Below are positions 8,224 to 15,559 of a stretch of DNA of 40,679 nucleotides, piece by piece. The notes under the pieces were generated by a model. It searched no databases. It was not told the DNA's origin and worked only from the letters and a program-made list of their open reading frames with translations. Source of the DNA: Gammaproteobacteria bacterium (GTDB lineage: Bacteria; Pseudomonadota; Gammaproteobacteria; UBA1113); contig JAJFKI010000033.1 in NCBI GenBank assembly GCA_021773295.1, positions 1-40,679 of the forward strand, given 5' to 3'. Every line of letters starts with the position of its first letter. Position 1 is the stretch's first letter. The translations under genes and the position numbers were made by a program.

Positions 8224-8626
8224 TGGTGGAGGCGGCGGGAATCGAACCCGCGTCCGCAAGCAATCTACCCTTGGTACTACATGTTTAGCCTCGTTTTTAA
8301 TTAACTGATAATCCTCCAACGGGCAGGAGATATTATCAGCGAGTCTGCTTTAGTTTAGCCAAATGTTCACAGACTAACATTCAGCGATCTTGCGTACTAT
8401 GACCATCACGTAGAGCCCACAAGAGAACTCAGGTAATGGCGCCGTAGTTGGTTTTAGCAACTAGCGGGAGAAATTGTTGTCTGCTTACGCAGCAGCAACA
8501 TCTCCACCAGCGTATAAGTTACTATCGTTTGCAACTATAAATTTGCAGCTAATATTTACGAGGTTCGCTACCACCTCGACATGCACCTCAAGTTTCAAAA
8601 CTCCCGTCGAAACCAAAGTCGCCCCC
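8224..8626 (-). ncRNA. ssrA: Transfer-messenger RNA (tmRNA)
   Basis: Read on the minus strand, the RNA starts GGGGGCGACTTTGG (8626 downward) and ends with a T-loop GGTTCGATTCCCGCC and CCTCCACCA (CCA at 8226-8224). The 5' GGGGGCG and 3' CGCCTCC form the 7-bp acceptor stem with one G-U pair. The mRNA-like part begins at GCAAACGAT (8532). tmRNA with SmpB rescues stalled ribosomes and tags the unfinished protein for degradation. At about 403 nt it is slightly longer than usual. smpB lies directly upstream on the same strand. Confidence 0.96.
8485..8532 (-). other. tmRNA tag-peptide reading frame
   Basis: From the resume codon GCA the frame reads ANDSNLYAGGDVAAA and stops at TAA (8487-8485). Starting AND and ending in small hydrophobic/Ala residues is normal for a proteolysis tag. 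This one has 15 residues, longer than the 11 of E. coli, and ends VAAA, not LAA. Confidence 0.85.
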
Positions 8627-8646
8627 ATAATAGGGAATTACCCGCA

Positions 8647-8652
8647 AGTATA
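8647..8652 (-). promoter_or_regulatory. Candidate -10 element for ssrA
   Basis: TATACT on the minus strand ends 20 bases before the mature 5' end of tmRNA, a distance that allows a short 5' leader removed by RNase P. I see no clear -35 box. Confidence 0.35.
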
Positions 8653-8731
8653 GCGGATAAATCTTACAAAAACATTAAGAGATTACTATAAGTTTAATCC
8701 ATGCTCTGTAATGGCTATAGACGCTTACGCC

Positions 8732-9199
8732 TTAACCTTTTAATAAACGCGCTTTCGACCGGGCCCAGTCTTTGTCTTTTTCACTCTGGCGCTTATCATG
8801 TAATTTCTTACCCTTCGCCAGTGCGATTTCACACTTTACTCGATTTTTTTTCCAATAGAGTTTCAGCGCGACAATCGTAAAGCCTTTACGCTCCGTAGCG
8901 CCGATTAATTTGCGCAATTCTTCGTGACGCAACAATAACTTACGACTGCGATCAGGGACTGGTTTTACATGGGTCGAGGCTTGTGGCAAAGGATGAATGT
9001 GGGCCCCTAAAAGCCACGCTTCACCATAACGGATGATGACATAGCTATCAGTAACTTGGCCCTTACCAGCCCGTAAGCTTTTCACTTCCCATCCTTCGAG
9101 CACCACACCTGCTTCAAACCTTTGTTCGAATAGATATTCATGAGATGCCTTTTTATTAACAGCAATCACATTATCAGGTGTTTTCGATTTTTTACTCAT
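8732..9199 (-). CDS. smpB: SsrA-binding protein SmpB
   Basis: 155 residues, the normal SmpB length. Family signatures are present: [20 protein letters not shown] near the N-terminus, [14 protein letters not shown], and a basic C-terminal tail ([20 protein letters not shown]) that enters the empty mRNA channel. SmpB binds the tRNA-like domain of tmRNA and brings it to stalled ribosomes. The gene is just upstream of ssrA on the same strand, a common pairing. A palindromic element separates it from the divergent ratA. Confidence 0.97.
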   Translation of the reverse strand: MSKKSKTPDNVIAVNKKASHEYLFEQRFEAGVVLEGWEVKSLRAGKGQVTDSYVIIRYGEAWLLGAHIHPLPQASTHVKPVPDRSRKLLLRHEELRKLIGATERKGFTIVALKLYWKKNRVKCEIALAKGKKLHDKRQSEKDKDWARSKARLLKG

Positions 9200-9211
9200 A
9201 GTAGTGGGATT

Positions 9212-9378
9212 ATCCTAGAAACGGCAGTTAAACGCGAACTTTTGGTGTAACAAATTGATTTGCATGGCGTAATAAAAAATTTTGACGTCACCTTATTGGT
9301 GATGAGACAATTTTTTATCTAGCTAGGCGAATCAAGATGTTGCGCCAAAATTCGTGTCTTAACTGCCGTTTCTAGGAT
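9212..9378. mobile_element. MITE-like 167-bp palindromic element
   Basis: Perfect 20-bp terminal inverted repeats (9212-9231 and 9359-9378) enclose a sequence that is palindromic over most of its length. TTTTGGTG near 9240 pairs with CGCCAAAA near 9342, and ATAAAAAATT...TCACC pairs with GGTGA...AATTTTTTAT around a centre near 9293. It has no coding capacity. It sits between the divergent smpB and ratA starts. A clean target-site duplication is not visible. A copy of the dispersed CGAGATTT family follows at 9388-9413. Confidence 0.75.
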
Positions 9379-9474
9379 TATATACCAATCGCAGTTCAAT
9401 ATGCGAGATTTATGCAGATATCCTTAATGATCGAAAGTATTTTTGCTATCATCCCCTACTAGAGGAGAATAAAT

Positions 9475-9903
9475 ATGACTTTGATTCGAAAAGATGTTGT
9501 GGTGCCTTTTACACCAGCGCAAATGTATACCTTAGTGGATGGTATTGAGGATTATGCTGATTTTCTACCCTGGTGTTCCAGCAGTGAAGTATTAAGCCGT
9601 ACAGAAGACGAAGTGCGGGCTACGCTGCATTTATCGGGCGGTGGTGTTGACAAATCTTTTACCACTTGTAATCGCTTGCAAGAGAATAAAATGATCGAAG
9701 TCAGGCTCATATCCGGCCCATTCAAACAATTAGAAGGCTTTTGGGCCTTTGATCCCCATGATGATGGCTGCCAAGTGGTGCTTAATTTAGAATTCGAAGT
9801 GGCGGGTGGCTTATTTGGCTTTGCCTTAAATCCTTTATTTTCCCAGGTGGCTAACACCTTAGTCGACGCTTTTTCCGATCGAGCAAAAACGGTTTATGGA
9901 TAA
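9475..9903 (+). CDS. ratA: RatA/PasT-type START-domain protein (COQ10 family)
   Basis: 142 residues of a single SRPBCC/START-like domain. The family signature is IEDYADFLPWCSSSEVL, and the C-terminal helix is NPLFSQVANTLVDAFSDRA. Homologues have been described as a ribosome-association toxin (RatA), as PasT, and as a coenzyme Q-binding factor related to COQ10. Which role applies here cannot be seen. AGAGGAGA stands just before ATG 9475. It overlaps rnfH by 8 bases and is divergent from smpB, the usual arrangement in gammaproteobacteria. Confidence 0.9.
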   Translation: MTLIRKDVVVPFTPAQMYTLVDGIEDYADFLPWCSSSEVLSRTEDEVRATLHLSGGGVDKSFTTCNRLQENKMIEVRLISGPFKQLEGFWAFDPHDDGCQVVLNLEFEVAGGLFGFALNPLFSQVANTLVDAFSDRAKTVYG

Positions 9904-10183
9904 TCCCAACACATTCATGGTGGAAATAGTTTATGCAAAACCCGACGAACAAGTGCAGCTGCAACTTAAAGCGAGAGCAGGGGATACCATTGAAACTCTG
10001 ATTAAAGCCTCAGGTATTCTAAATACTCACCCGGAAATCGACTTATCTCGTCATCAAGTTGGCATTTTTGGCAAACGCCAAGCCTTAGACACCGTATTAC
10101 AGCCAGAAGATAGAATAGAAATTTATCGAGAACTCACCATCGATCCCAAACAAGCCCGATTACTCCGCGCTAAAAAGAAATAA
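9896..10183 (+). CDS. rnfH: RnfH family ubiquitin-fold protein
   Basis: 95 residues. Signatures are VEIVYAKPDEQVQLQLKA, VGIFGKRQALDTVLQPEDRIEIYREL and the tail TIDPKQARLLRAKKK, all typical of RnfH (also called RatB/PasI). It is a small beta-grasp protein with no settled function. The start at 9896 overlaps ratA and has no clear ribosome-binding site, so translation is probably coupled. ATG 9917 is an alternative start. Confidence 0.92.
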   Translation: MDNPNTFMVEIVYAKPDEQVQLQLKARAGDTIETLIKASGILNTHPEIDLSRHQVGIFGKRQALDTVLQPEDRIEIYRELTIDPKQARLLRAKKK

Positions 10184-10213
10184 CTTAGGTCATGAGCACC
10201 GTGCTAAAAAGCC

Positions 10214-10627
10214 TTAAGAAATCAAAGAAGTTTTTTTCTGAATATAAGGCCCAGGCTTATAATGGGTATCCCAAGGCTGCGGCAGTACAGAACCACCGGT
10301 GCTAATAGGCGGTAACTCAACGCCAGACATTTGCACCAAACGATCCCGTGAAAAAACCAGCGTTAAGCGCTTTTCAATCATTTTCTTATGAGGGCGTTTC
10401 AAGGTATAGACATAATCCCAACGATTACGGATAAAATTTTGTTTCAAGATAGGCGGCCCCATAATATACAACACTTGCGCAGGACGCATGCCAATTTTTA
10501 ACTGGCCCACTTGATCTTGCGTAATAATATTACCTTGTTGAATATCTGGACGATACACGGGAATCAACTGGCAACTTGCCAGCAGCATGATGCAAAAAAT
10601 AAGTCCTATTCGATAGAGCGTTTGCAT
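10214..10627 (-). CDS. bamE: Outer membrane assembly lipoprotein BamE
   Basis: 137 residues. A lipoprotein signal peptide ends in the lipobox LLASC (Cys at about residue 19), followed by a SmpA/OmlA domain with QVGQLKIGMRPAQVLYIMG and NRWDYVYTLKRP. BamE supports the BamA machine that inserts beta-barrel proteins and is anchored on the inner face of the outer membrane. ATG 10627 puts the signal peptide at the N-terminus. A longer frame from 10675 would bury it. Divergent from fur, as in many gammaproteobacteria. Confidence 0.94.
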   Translation of the reverse strand: MQTLYRIGLIFCIMLLASCQLIPVYRPDIQQGNIITQDQVGQLKIGMRPAQVLYIMGPPILKQNFIRNRWDYVYTLKRPHKKMIEKRLTLVFSRDRLVQMSGVELPPISTGGSVLPQPWDTHYKPGPYIQKKTSLIS

Positions 10628-10835
10628 AGTATTCTTATCTATAATTTGAAATATATTGGCTACGAATAATAACATCTTTCAGTGGAAGAGGTACACACCT
10701 CGCCGGCTTTAATCTCGCATTTTGAAATATGACATGCTAATGACACACGGCGCTATCAGTGCTTGTACTCAATAGCATAATTCTGTACCATTAACCGGTT
10801 TTGGCCACTCGGATTTTTTAACCAAAGGAGTTGCT

Positions 10836-11249
10836 GTGGGAGATAAAGACTTACGTGATGCCGGCTTAAAGGTGACGATACCACGAGTAAAAGTGTTAGA
10901 ACTCTTGGAATGCTCGACCAATAGTCATCTTAGTGCGGAAGAGATATACCACACCCTGCACCAAAAAGGTGATGATATTGGCTTAGCTACGGTGTATCGA
11001 GTCTTAACTCAGTTTGAAAACGCAGACTTAGTGACGAGACATAATTTTGAAGGTGGTCATTCCGTATTTGAATTAAATACAGGCCAGCACCATGATCATT
11101 TGGTTTGTACGGATTGTGGTCAAGTTGTAGAGTTCGTGGATGAAACCATCGAAGAGCGGCAGAAGAAGATTGCTAAAGATGCAAACTTTGTAATGACAGG
11201 ACATAGTTTAATTATTTATGGGCTCTGTCAGAGCTGTAATAGTAAATAA
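10836..11249 (+). CDS. fur: Ferric uptake regulator Fur
   Basis: 137 residues. It has an N-terminal winged helix (LRDAGLKVTIPRVKVLELL; ATVYRVLTQFENADLV), the metal-site segment HHDHLVCTDCGQVVEF and a C-terminal GLCQSCNSK. With the CxxC pair and HHDH present, it fits an Fe(II)-dependent repressor of iron uptake. It starts with GTG at 10836, 5 bases after AAAGGAG, and no ATG fits better. The gene sits between bamE (divergent) and a repeat-rich spacer. I could not confirm a Fur box upstream. Confidence 0.96.
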   Translation: MGDKDLRDAGLKVTIPRVKVLELLECSTNSHLSAEEIYHTLHQKGDDIGLATVYRVLTQFENADLVTRHNFEGGHSVFELNTGQHHDHLVCTDCGQVVEFVDETIEERQKKIAKDANFVMTGHSLIIYGLCQSCNSK

Positions 11250-11394
11250 GTTACATCATATACTCCTCGTGAATCAAACTGCGTCATAAATCTCGCAGTT
11301 TGAAGTACGATGGGCATATCCCCATCATAGTTCAAAATGCAGCCGATAGTAGTTCGTATTTTGGAGTGTGATAGGATTTATAACGGAGAATAAT
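11250..11394. repeat. Cluster of dispersed-family repeat units
   Basis: This spacer holds several degenerate units of the family found across the window: ATACTCCTCGTGAATCAAA at 11260, AAATCTCGCAGTTTGAAGTA at 11287, TTCAAAATGCAG at about 11331 and TATTTTGGAGTGTG near 11358. Short inverted parts such as GATGGGCATA/CCCCATC could fold. No gene is visible. Confidence 0.65.
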
Positions 11395-12693
11395 ATGTTA
11401 GATGCACCAGCGGCACAGCAAGGTGATGCCACCGTTGATAATAGAAAAGTATTAGCATGGACCATCTTTGGTATCGGCATGCTTTTTTATTGTTATGCCT
11501 ATTTCTTAAGAATTTCACCCAGCGTGATGATGGATGATTTATTGCAGCATTTTCACATTAACGCCTCTCTATTTGGGAATTTTGCTGCGTTCTATTATTA
11601 CTCCTACACACCGATGCAATTACCCGTCGGTGTGCTTATCGACCGTTATAATATTCGTTTAGTGTTGTTTAGTGCCTGTCTGTTGGCTGTATCGGGCTTA
11701 GCAATTTTTATTAGTGTCGATAATTATTATTTAGCCTTACTTGGGCGTTTTCTTATTGGCTTTGGTTCAGCTTTTGCTTATATCAGTGCGTTAAAACTCG
11801 CAACCTTATGGTTACCGCCTAATCGTTTTGCCATGGCAGCGGGGTTAACGACGTCCTTTGGCATGCTCGCTGCGATTTTTTCAGAGCGCTATTTACAAAA
11901 CATGGTGCAAGCACTGGGTTATCAGCATGCCTTGTATTCTGCATTGATTGCCGGTGTGGTGTTAAGTGTGGTGATTTTCTTTTTAGTGAAAGAGCGCCAA
12001 GGTCAAGCTAAACCAAAAGCGACGGATGATCATCCACACATGCGACAGTTATTTTCAAATTTAGCGATGATGATTCGTAATCCGCAAATGTGGCTGATTG
12101 GTGTGCTGGGTTGTTTGTTGTATTTGCCAGCGTCTGTTTTTTTAGATGTGTGGGGGGTGCCTTATCTAGAACACGTCTTGCATTTAACGCCTAAAGAAGC
12201 CGTCAATGCGGTGAATCTCGTCTTTTTTGGTTGGATTGTGTCGAGTCCTGTCGTTGGCTCCTGGTCGGATCACATTAATTCCCGCCGTATGCCATTGTTA
12301 TTATCCGTGATGGTTGCTGCTGCTGCGACGCTGGGTATTTTTTATTGGCCGGGTTTATCGTTGGCAATGATCTACTTATTAATGTTTATTTTAGGCTTAT
12401 CCTGTGGTGCGCATCCTTTATGTTTTTCTCTTAGCAAAGAAACCTATTCAAAAAAATACACAGGAACTTCTACGGCATTAACTAATACCTTGATCATGTT
12501 AGGGGGTGTTATCTTCCAACCCTTAGTTGGGATATTATTGGATTGGCATTCTAAGGGGTATTTAGTGCATGGCGTACCGACCTACAGTGCCAGTGATTAC
12601 CAATTTGCTTTAAGCATATTGCCCATTGCATTGGTAGCAAGTATTGCTATCACACTCTTTATTAAAGACACACGTTGTCAACAACCCGAGTAA
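11395..12693 (+). CDS. MFS transporter
   Basis: 432 residues with about 12 hydrophobic helices and the MFS motif A-like segment GVLIDRYNIRLVLF after helix 2. The opening (YAYFLRISPSVMMDDLLQHFHINASLFGNFAAFYYYSY) resembles the organophosphate/sugar-phosphate-like MFS members common in Legionella and Coxiella. Substrate unknown. ATG 11395 has GGAGA 7 bases upstream. A start at 11368 would add 9 residues of repeat-derived sequence. The next gene starts within 10 bases of its stop, so the two are probably co-transcribed. Confidence 0.87.
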   Translation: MLDAPAAQQGDATVDNRKVLAWTIFGIGMLFYCYAYFLRISPSVMMDDLLQHFHINASLFGNFAAFYYYSYTPMQLPVGVLIDRYNIRLVLFSACLLAVSGLAIFISVDNYYLALLGRFLIGFGSAFAYISALKLATLWLPPNRFAMAAGLTTSFGMLAAIFSERYLQNMVQALGYQHALYSALIAGVVLSVVIFFLVKERQGQAKPKATDDHPHMRQLFSNLAMMIRNPQMWLIGVLGCLLYLPASVFLDVWGVPYLEHVLHLTPKEAVNAVNLVFFGWIVSSPVVGSWSDHINSRRMPLLLSVMVAAAATLGIFYWPGLSLAMIYLLMFILGLSCGAHPLCFSLSKETYSKKYTGTSTALTNTLIMLGGVIFQPLVGILLDWHSKGYLVHGVPTYSASDYQFALSILPIALVASIAITLFIKDTRCQQPE

Positions 12694-12699
12694 TTGTCG

Positions 12700-13551
12700 A
12701 TGCCATTCAACGGAGATGAAATCAGTATAGAGACGAGTAATGTCGTCATTCACGGAAAACAGTGGGGCAAGAAGGGCGGCGTACCTGTGCTTGCCTTGCA
12801 TGGCTGGTTAGACAATGCGGGCAGTTTTGATTACTTAGCTCCACTGTTAGACAACATTCACCTCATTGCCATTGAATTACCGGGCCATGGCCAGTCAGGA
12901 CATTATCCCCCAGGATTTCAGTACCATTTGATTGATGCTGTGCAATCCGTGATGGATGTGGTGTATCACTTAAAATGGTCACAGTTTACGTTTCTTGGTC
13001 ATTCCTTAGGAGGTATCATCGGCACACTGTTGGCGGCCAGCTTCCCCAATTTATTACAAAAACTCATATTAATCGATGCCATCGGTCCTTTGTCAGAAGA
13101 GGCTAGTCAAGCACCCGCACGCCTCGGTAATGCTGTCAATGCTATGTTAGTAGAGCAGGAAAAAAAAATAAAAGTCTATCCTGATCTGGAGGCAGCCATT
13201 GCCGTACGCCAAAAGTCAGGTAACCTAAGTCATCAAGCAGCAGCAGCGTTAACCCGGCGCGGTATGGCAAAAGTCAGCGATGGTTATGTTTGGCGGTTCG
13301 ATCGTAAATTACTCGCTCCTTCAAAATCCTACTTCACTGAAGCTCAAGCCCAAGCATTCCTCAGCGGCATAAAAACCCCCACGGTACTGATCAAACCAAA
13401 ACAAGGCATGCTGGCAAAAGTCAAAGCCGACGCATTCAAACAACGCCAAACCTTAATTAAAAAACTAAACATCATCGAAGTCCCCGGCGGACACCACACC
13501 CACATGGAACACCCAGCCGATGTGGCAGCGGTGATTAATCAAGAATTATAA
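12700..13551 (+). CDS. Alpha/beta hydrolase
   Basis: 283 residues. The oxyanion-loop segment is ALHGWLDNAGSF, the nucleophile elbow GHSLGG (Ser near residue 107) and the catalytic His is likely in GGHHTHMEHP near the C-terminus. The pattern fits the serine hydrolase-like/epoxide-hydrolase-like branch (SERHL type). The substrate is unknown, but esters or lactones are likely classes. ATG 12700 was chosen. TTG 12694 in frame is possible. It follows the MFS gene closely on the same strand. Confidence 0.88.
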   Translation: MPFNGDEISIETSNVVIHGKQWGKKGGVPVLALHGWLDNAGSFDYLAPLLDNIHLIAIELPGHGQSGHYPPGFQYHLIDAVQSVMDVVYHLKWSQFTFLGHSLGGIIGTLLAASFPNLLQKLILIDAIGPLSEEASQAPARLGNAVNAMLVEQEKKIKVYPDLEAAIAVRQKSGNLSHQAAAALTRRGMAKVSDGYVWRFDRKLLAPSKSYFTEAQAQAFLSGIKTPTVLIKPKQGMLAKVKADAFKQRQTLIKKLNIIEVPGGHHTHMEHPADVAAVINQEL

Positions 13552-13553
13552 AA

Positions 13554-13931
13554 TTAGCACACCTCCATTACTTCCCGTGCCTCGCTCAATAAATCACGCA
13601 AGATCATTAAATAATTAACCCGATCACCATCGGTATTTTCCAAAAAAATCAAATCAGCCGCCAAGCGACTTAGAGATTCCGCTTGATATAATGTCTCAGC
13701 AAAAGCATCCTTTTTATCAGGGCTAACGGCTTGGCGCTTTAAGCGTTGCAACAAACGTTGCAACACCATTAAAAAATGGTATTGCTCCGTACGGGTGTTT
13801 TCAACAAATAATTCATTAATGCCGAGCGTTAAATAATCACACGCTTCATTTAATAAATACTCTAAACTAAAACTGGTTTGTTGATGTGTTGCGATGGGCT
13901 TTTCTAAATTGGGCAACTTAGTATCTGACAT
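13554..13931 (-). CDS. Small helical protein of unknown function
   Basis: 125 residues, strongly alpha-helical by composition, with no signal peptide or membrane segment. I do not recognise the family. Two similar helical stretches can be seen, TRTEQYHFLMVLQRLLQRL and TDGDRVNYLMILRDLLSEA, which suggests an internal duplication of a helical hairpin. AAGGAG precedes ATG 13931. It lies 19 bases after a 31-residue membrane peptide gene and downstream of csrA on the same strand, and is convergent with the hydrolase. Confidence 0.7.
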   Translation of the reverse strand: MSDTKLPNLEKPIATHQQTSFSLEYLLNEACDYLTLGINELFVENTRTEQYHFLMVLQRLLQRLKRQAVSPDKKDAFAETLYQAESLSRLAADLIFLENTDGDRVNYLMILRDLLSEAREVMEVC

Positions 13932-13950
13932 AGGTTTTCTCCTTGTTACA

Positions 13951-14046
13951 TTAGAACGCGCTTGCTTGCAGACTGATCACCAACATCCCCCAGAGGATGA
14001 TGGCAACCGGCACAAACACAATGGTAAAAGTCAGTTGGTTTTTCAT
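13951..14046 (-). CDS. 31-residue single-span membrane peptide
   Basis: A short frame on the minus strand: start MKNQLTFTIVFVPVAIILWG, then a hydrophobic run to LVISL and the end QASAF. It forms one transmembrane helix with a positive N-terminus. An AGGAG ribosome-binding site lies 8 bases before ATG 14046. The next gene (13931) starts 19 bases after its stop with its own AAGGAG. Codon-compatible length, ribosome-binding site and operon position make it credible. Function unknown. Confidence 0.68.
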   Translation of the reverse strand: MKNQLTFTIVFVPVAIILWGMLVISLQASAF

Positions 14047-14067
14047 GATGAACACTCCTGTGTTGTT

Positions 14068-14103
14068 GATATACCCATCCTATTTTGAAGTACAATGGGT
14101 ATA
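14068..14103. repeat. Short palindromic repeat between csrA and the membrane peptide gene
   Basis: ATACCCAT and ATGGGTAT form an inverted repeat around TATTTTGAAGTACA, which is a piece of the dispersed family (TTTTGAAGTAC also occurs at about 11293-11305). It may attenuate or end the csrA transcript. Confidence 0.5.
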
Positions 14104-14107
14104 GGCA

Positions 14108-14299
14108 TTAATTCTCTTCTACAATCTCGTCTGGAGTGTTTGATTTGAGTTTTTGATAGATTTCATCGCGATAAATACCCACATCTTTTGGTGCCTCAAT
14201 GCCCACACGAACGTAGCGGCCTTGAGTGCCTAAAATGCGAATTTGAATATCGTCGCCGATATGGATGATTTGGTCGGTGCGTCTTGTTAATACTAACAT
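14108..14299 (-). CDS. csrA: Carbon storage regulator CsrA
   Basis: 63 residues, full length. It has the N-terminal MLVLTRRTDQIIHIGDDIQI, the RNA-binding GRYVRVGIEAPKDVGIYRDEIYQ and a short acidic tail. CsrA binds GGA motifs in mRNA leaders and controls growth-phase switching. In Legionella-type bacteria it governs the replicative/transmissive switch. AGGGAGA stands before ATG 14299. An 18-bp perfect palindrome lies 32 bases upstream of the start. Confidence 0.96.
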   Translation of the reverse strand: MLVLTRRTDQIIHIGDDIQIRILGTQGRYVRVGIEAPKDVGIYRDEIYQKLKSNTPDEIVEEN

Positions 14300-14331
14300 C
14301 TGCGTATCTCCCTATGTTTCTCGTGAATACT

Positions 14332-14349
14332 GTAAATCTTAAGATTTAC
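14332..14349. promoter_or_regulatory. 18-bp perfect palindrome upstream of csrA
   Basis: GTAAATCTTAAGATTTAC reads the same on both strands. It lies 32 bases before the csrA start codon, so it could be an operator for a dimeric regulator or a leader hairpin. I do not recognise it as the site of a known factor. Confidence 0.5.
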
Positions 14350-14758
14350 TCCATGTTGTGCAGTTTGTGTTCTGCAGGTTTAAATTAAACCACTTTGCTT
14401 CTGGATCCGGAAGAGGAAAGAAAGGTTCTGAAAGTTAGACCCTGTTTTAGGGTCCAATAATTGGAGTCTAAATTAGGAGCGTATATAAATTACAGCTGGG
14501 TCAATTCAAGGCATTATCCGAGCTAAAAAAGCACAATTTTTATAAAAAAAATGACAATTGTTGCTTGGTAAGGAAAAAAATAACATTATTAATCAATAAA
14601 TTATAAATTTATGAATTTTAAGTCTTGCCGAATTTCTTATTTTTATTGGCTCGGAATGAGTGGCCTGAAAATCCCAGCTTGCATCTCAAAAAACTCTGGA
14701 ATAGGATAATTTTGACGCTAACTATCTCAAATGATGACACGATATGTAAGGAACAAAA
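14350..14758. other. AT-rich intergenic region
   Basis: No gene found on either strand. It holds a small hairpin GACCCT-N5-AGGGTC at 14438-14454 and long A/T runs between 14520 and 14630. It separates csrA from the accessory stretch beginning at 14759. Promoters for both flanking divergent genes should lie here, but I cannot place them with confidence. Confidence 0.5.
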
Positions 14759-15481
14759 ATGATTGATTTAAGCAAAGACGATGAAACCTGCCTAGCAGAA
14801 ACGCCATCCTGGACCAATGAATTTAACCATGACAGGTTTTATTGCCACCCCGAAAACGAAGAAATCCTCAAGAATTACGCCGAAATAGCGGGTCTTGCTT
14901 CAGCCTGTGACATCCAATTAATCTATGATGAACTCAAAACTGCACATCGTATTTTAGATGTCGGTGCTGGCTACGGCAGAGCCATCGAAGCGTTATTCGA
15001 TCTCGGCTATAAAGGTGAAATCCATGCCTTAGAAAAAAGCGAGAATTACTGTAAACGCCTCGCTGAACTTTTTGGCAATAAAATCACAATATATCATGAT
15101 GATGTTTTTGCTTATTCAACGGATAAGCCATTTGATGTATTGCTGTCGCTTTGGTGTGGTATTGGGGATTTTACACCTGGGGAGCAGCTGGGTTATTTGA
15201 GACATTTGTATGACTTACTGGATGATGAGGGTACGTTGTATTTGGATACAAGTACTTGGTGCATCCAATCAGTTAATACAGAGTACGTAAATACCAATAC
15301 TGAGTATTTGAGTGAGCAATTTTATCTGATTAGTGAAAGAGAATATCTTGCACAGGGATATATCCCTACTATTAACGAGGTGAAAGCATGCGCCAAATGT
15401 GCAGGATTTCGATCAATAAAAGTCATTCGTTATAAAACGGATACATACAGAGAAAGGTTCTTGTATACACTGATAAAGTAG
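14759..15481 (+). CDS. Class I SAM-dependent methyltransferase
   Basis: 240 residues. Motif I is RILDVGAGYGRAIEALFDLGY (about residue 65), beta-2 ends IHALEKS, and the motif IV region is FDVLLSLWCGIGDF. This resembles Methyltransf_25-type small-molecule methyltransferases. It is not closely similar to the methyltransferase at 239-916 beyond the core motifs. TAAGGAA precedes ATG 14759. The next gene, of unknown function, starts about 80 bases later. Confidence 0.82.
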   Translation: MIDLSKDDETCLAETPSWTNEFNHDRFYCHPENEEILKNYAEIAGLASACDIQLIYDELKTAHRILDVGAGYGRAIEALFDLGYKGEIHALEKSENYCKRLAELFGNKITIYHDDVFAYSTDKPFDVLLSLWCGIGDFTPGEQLGYLRHLYDLLDDEGTLYLDTSTWCIQSVNTEYVNTNTEYLSEQFYLISEREYLAQGYIPTINEVKACAKCAGFRSIKVIRYKTDTYRERFLYTLIK

Positions 15482-15559
15482 AAGTGCTATATATCCATTA
15501 CAGAACTCTTGTATGTGCTATAATTTTGAAAATATTATCCGTTAATAGAGGGCAAGCTG

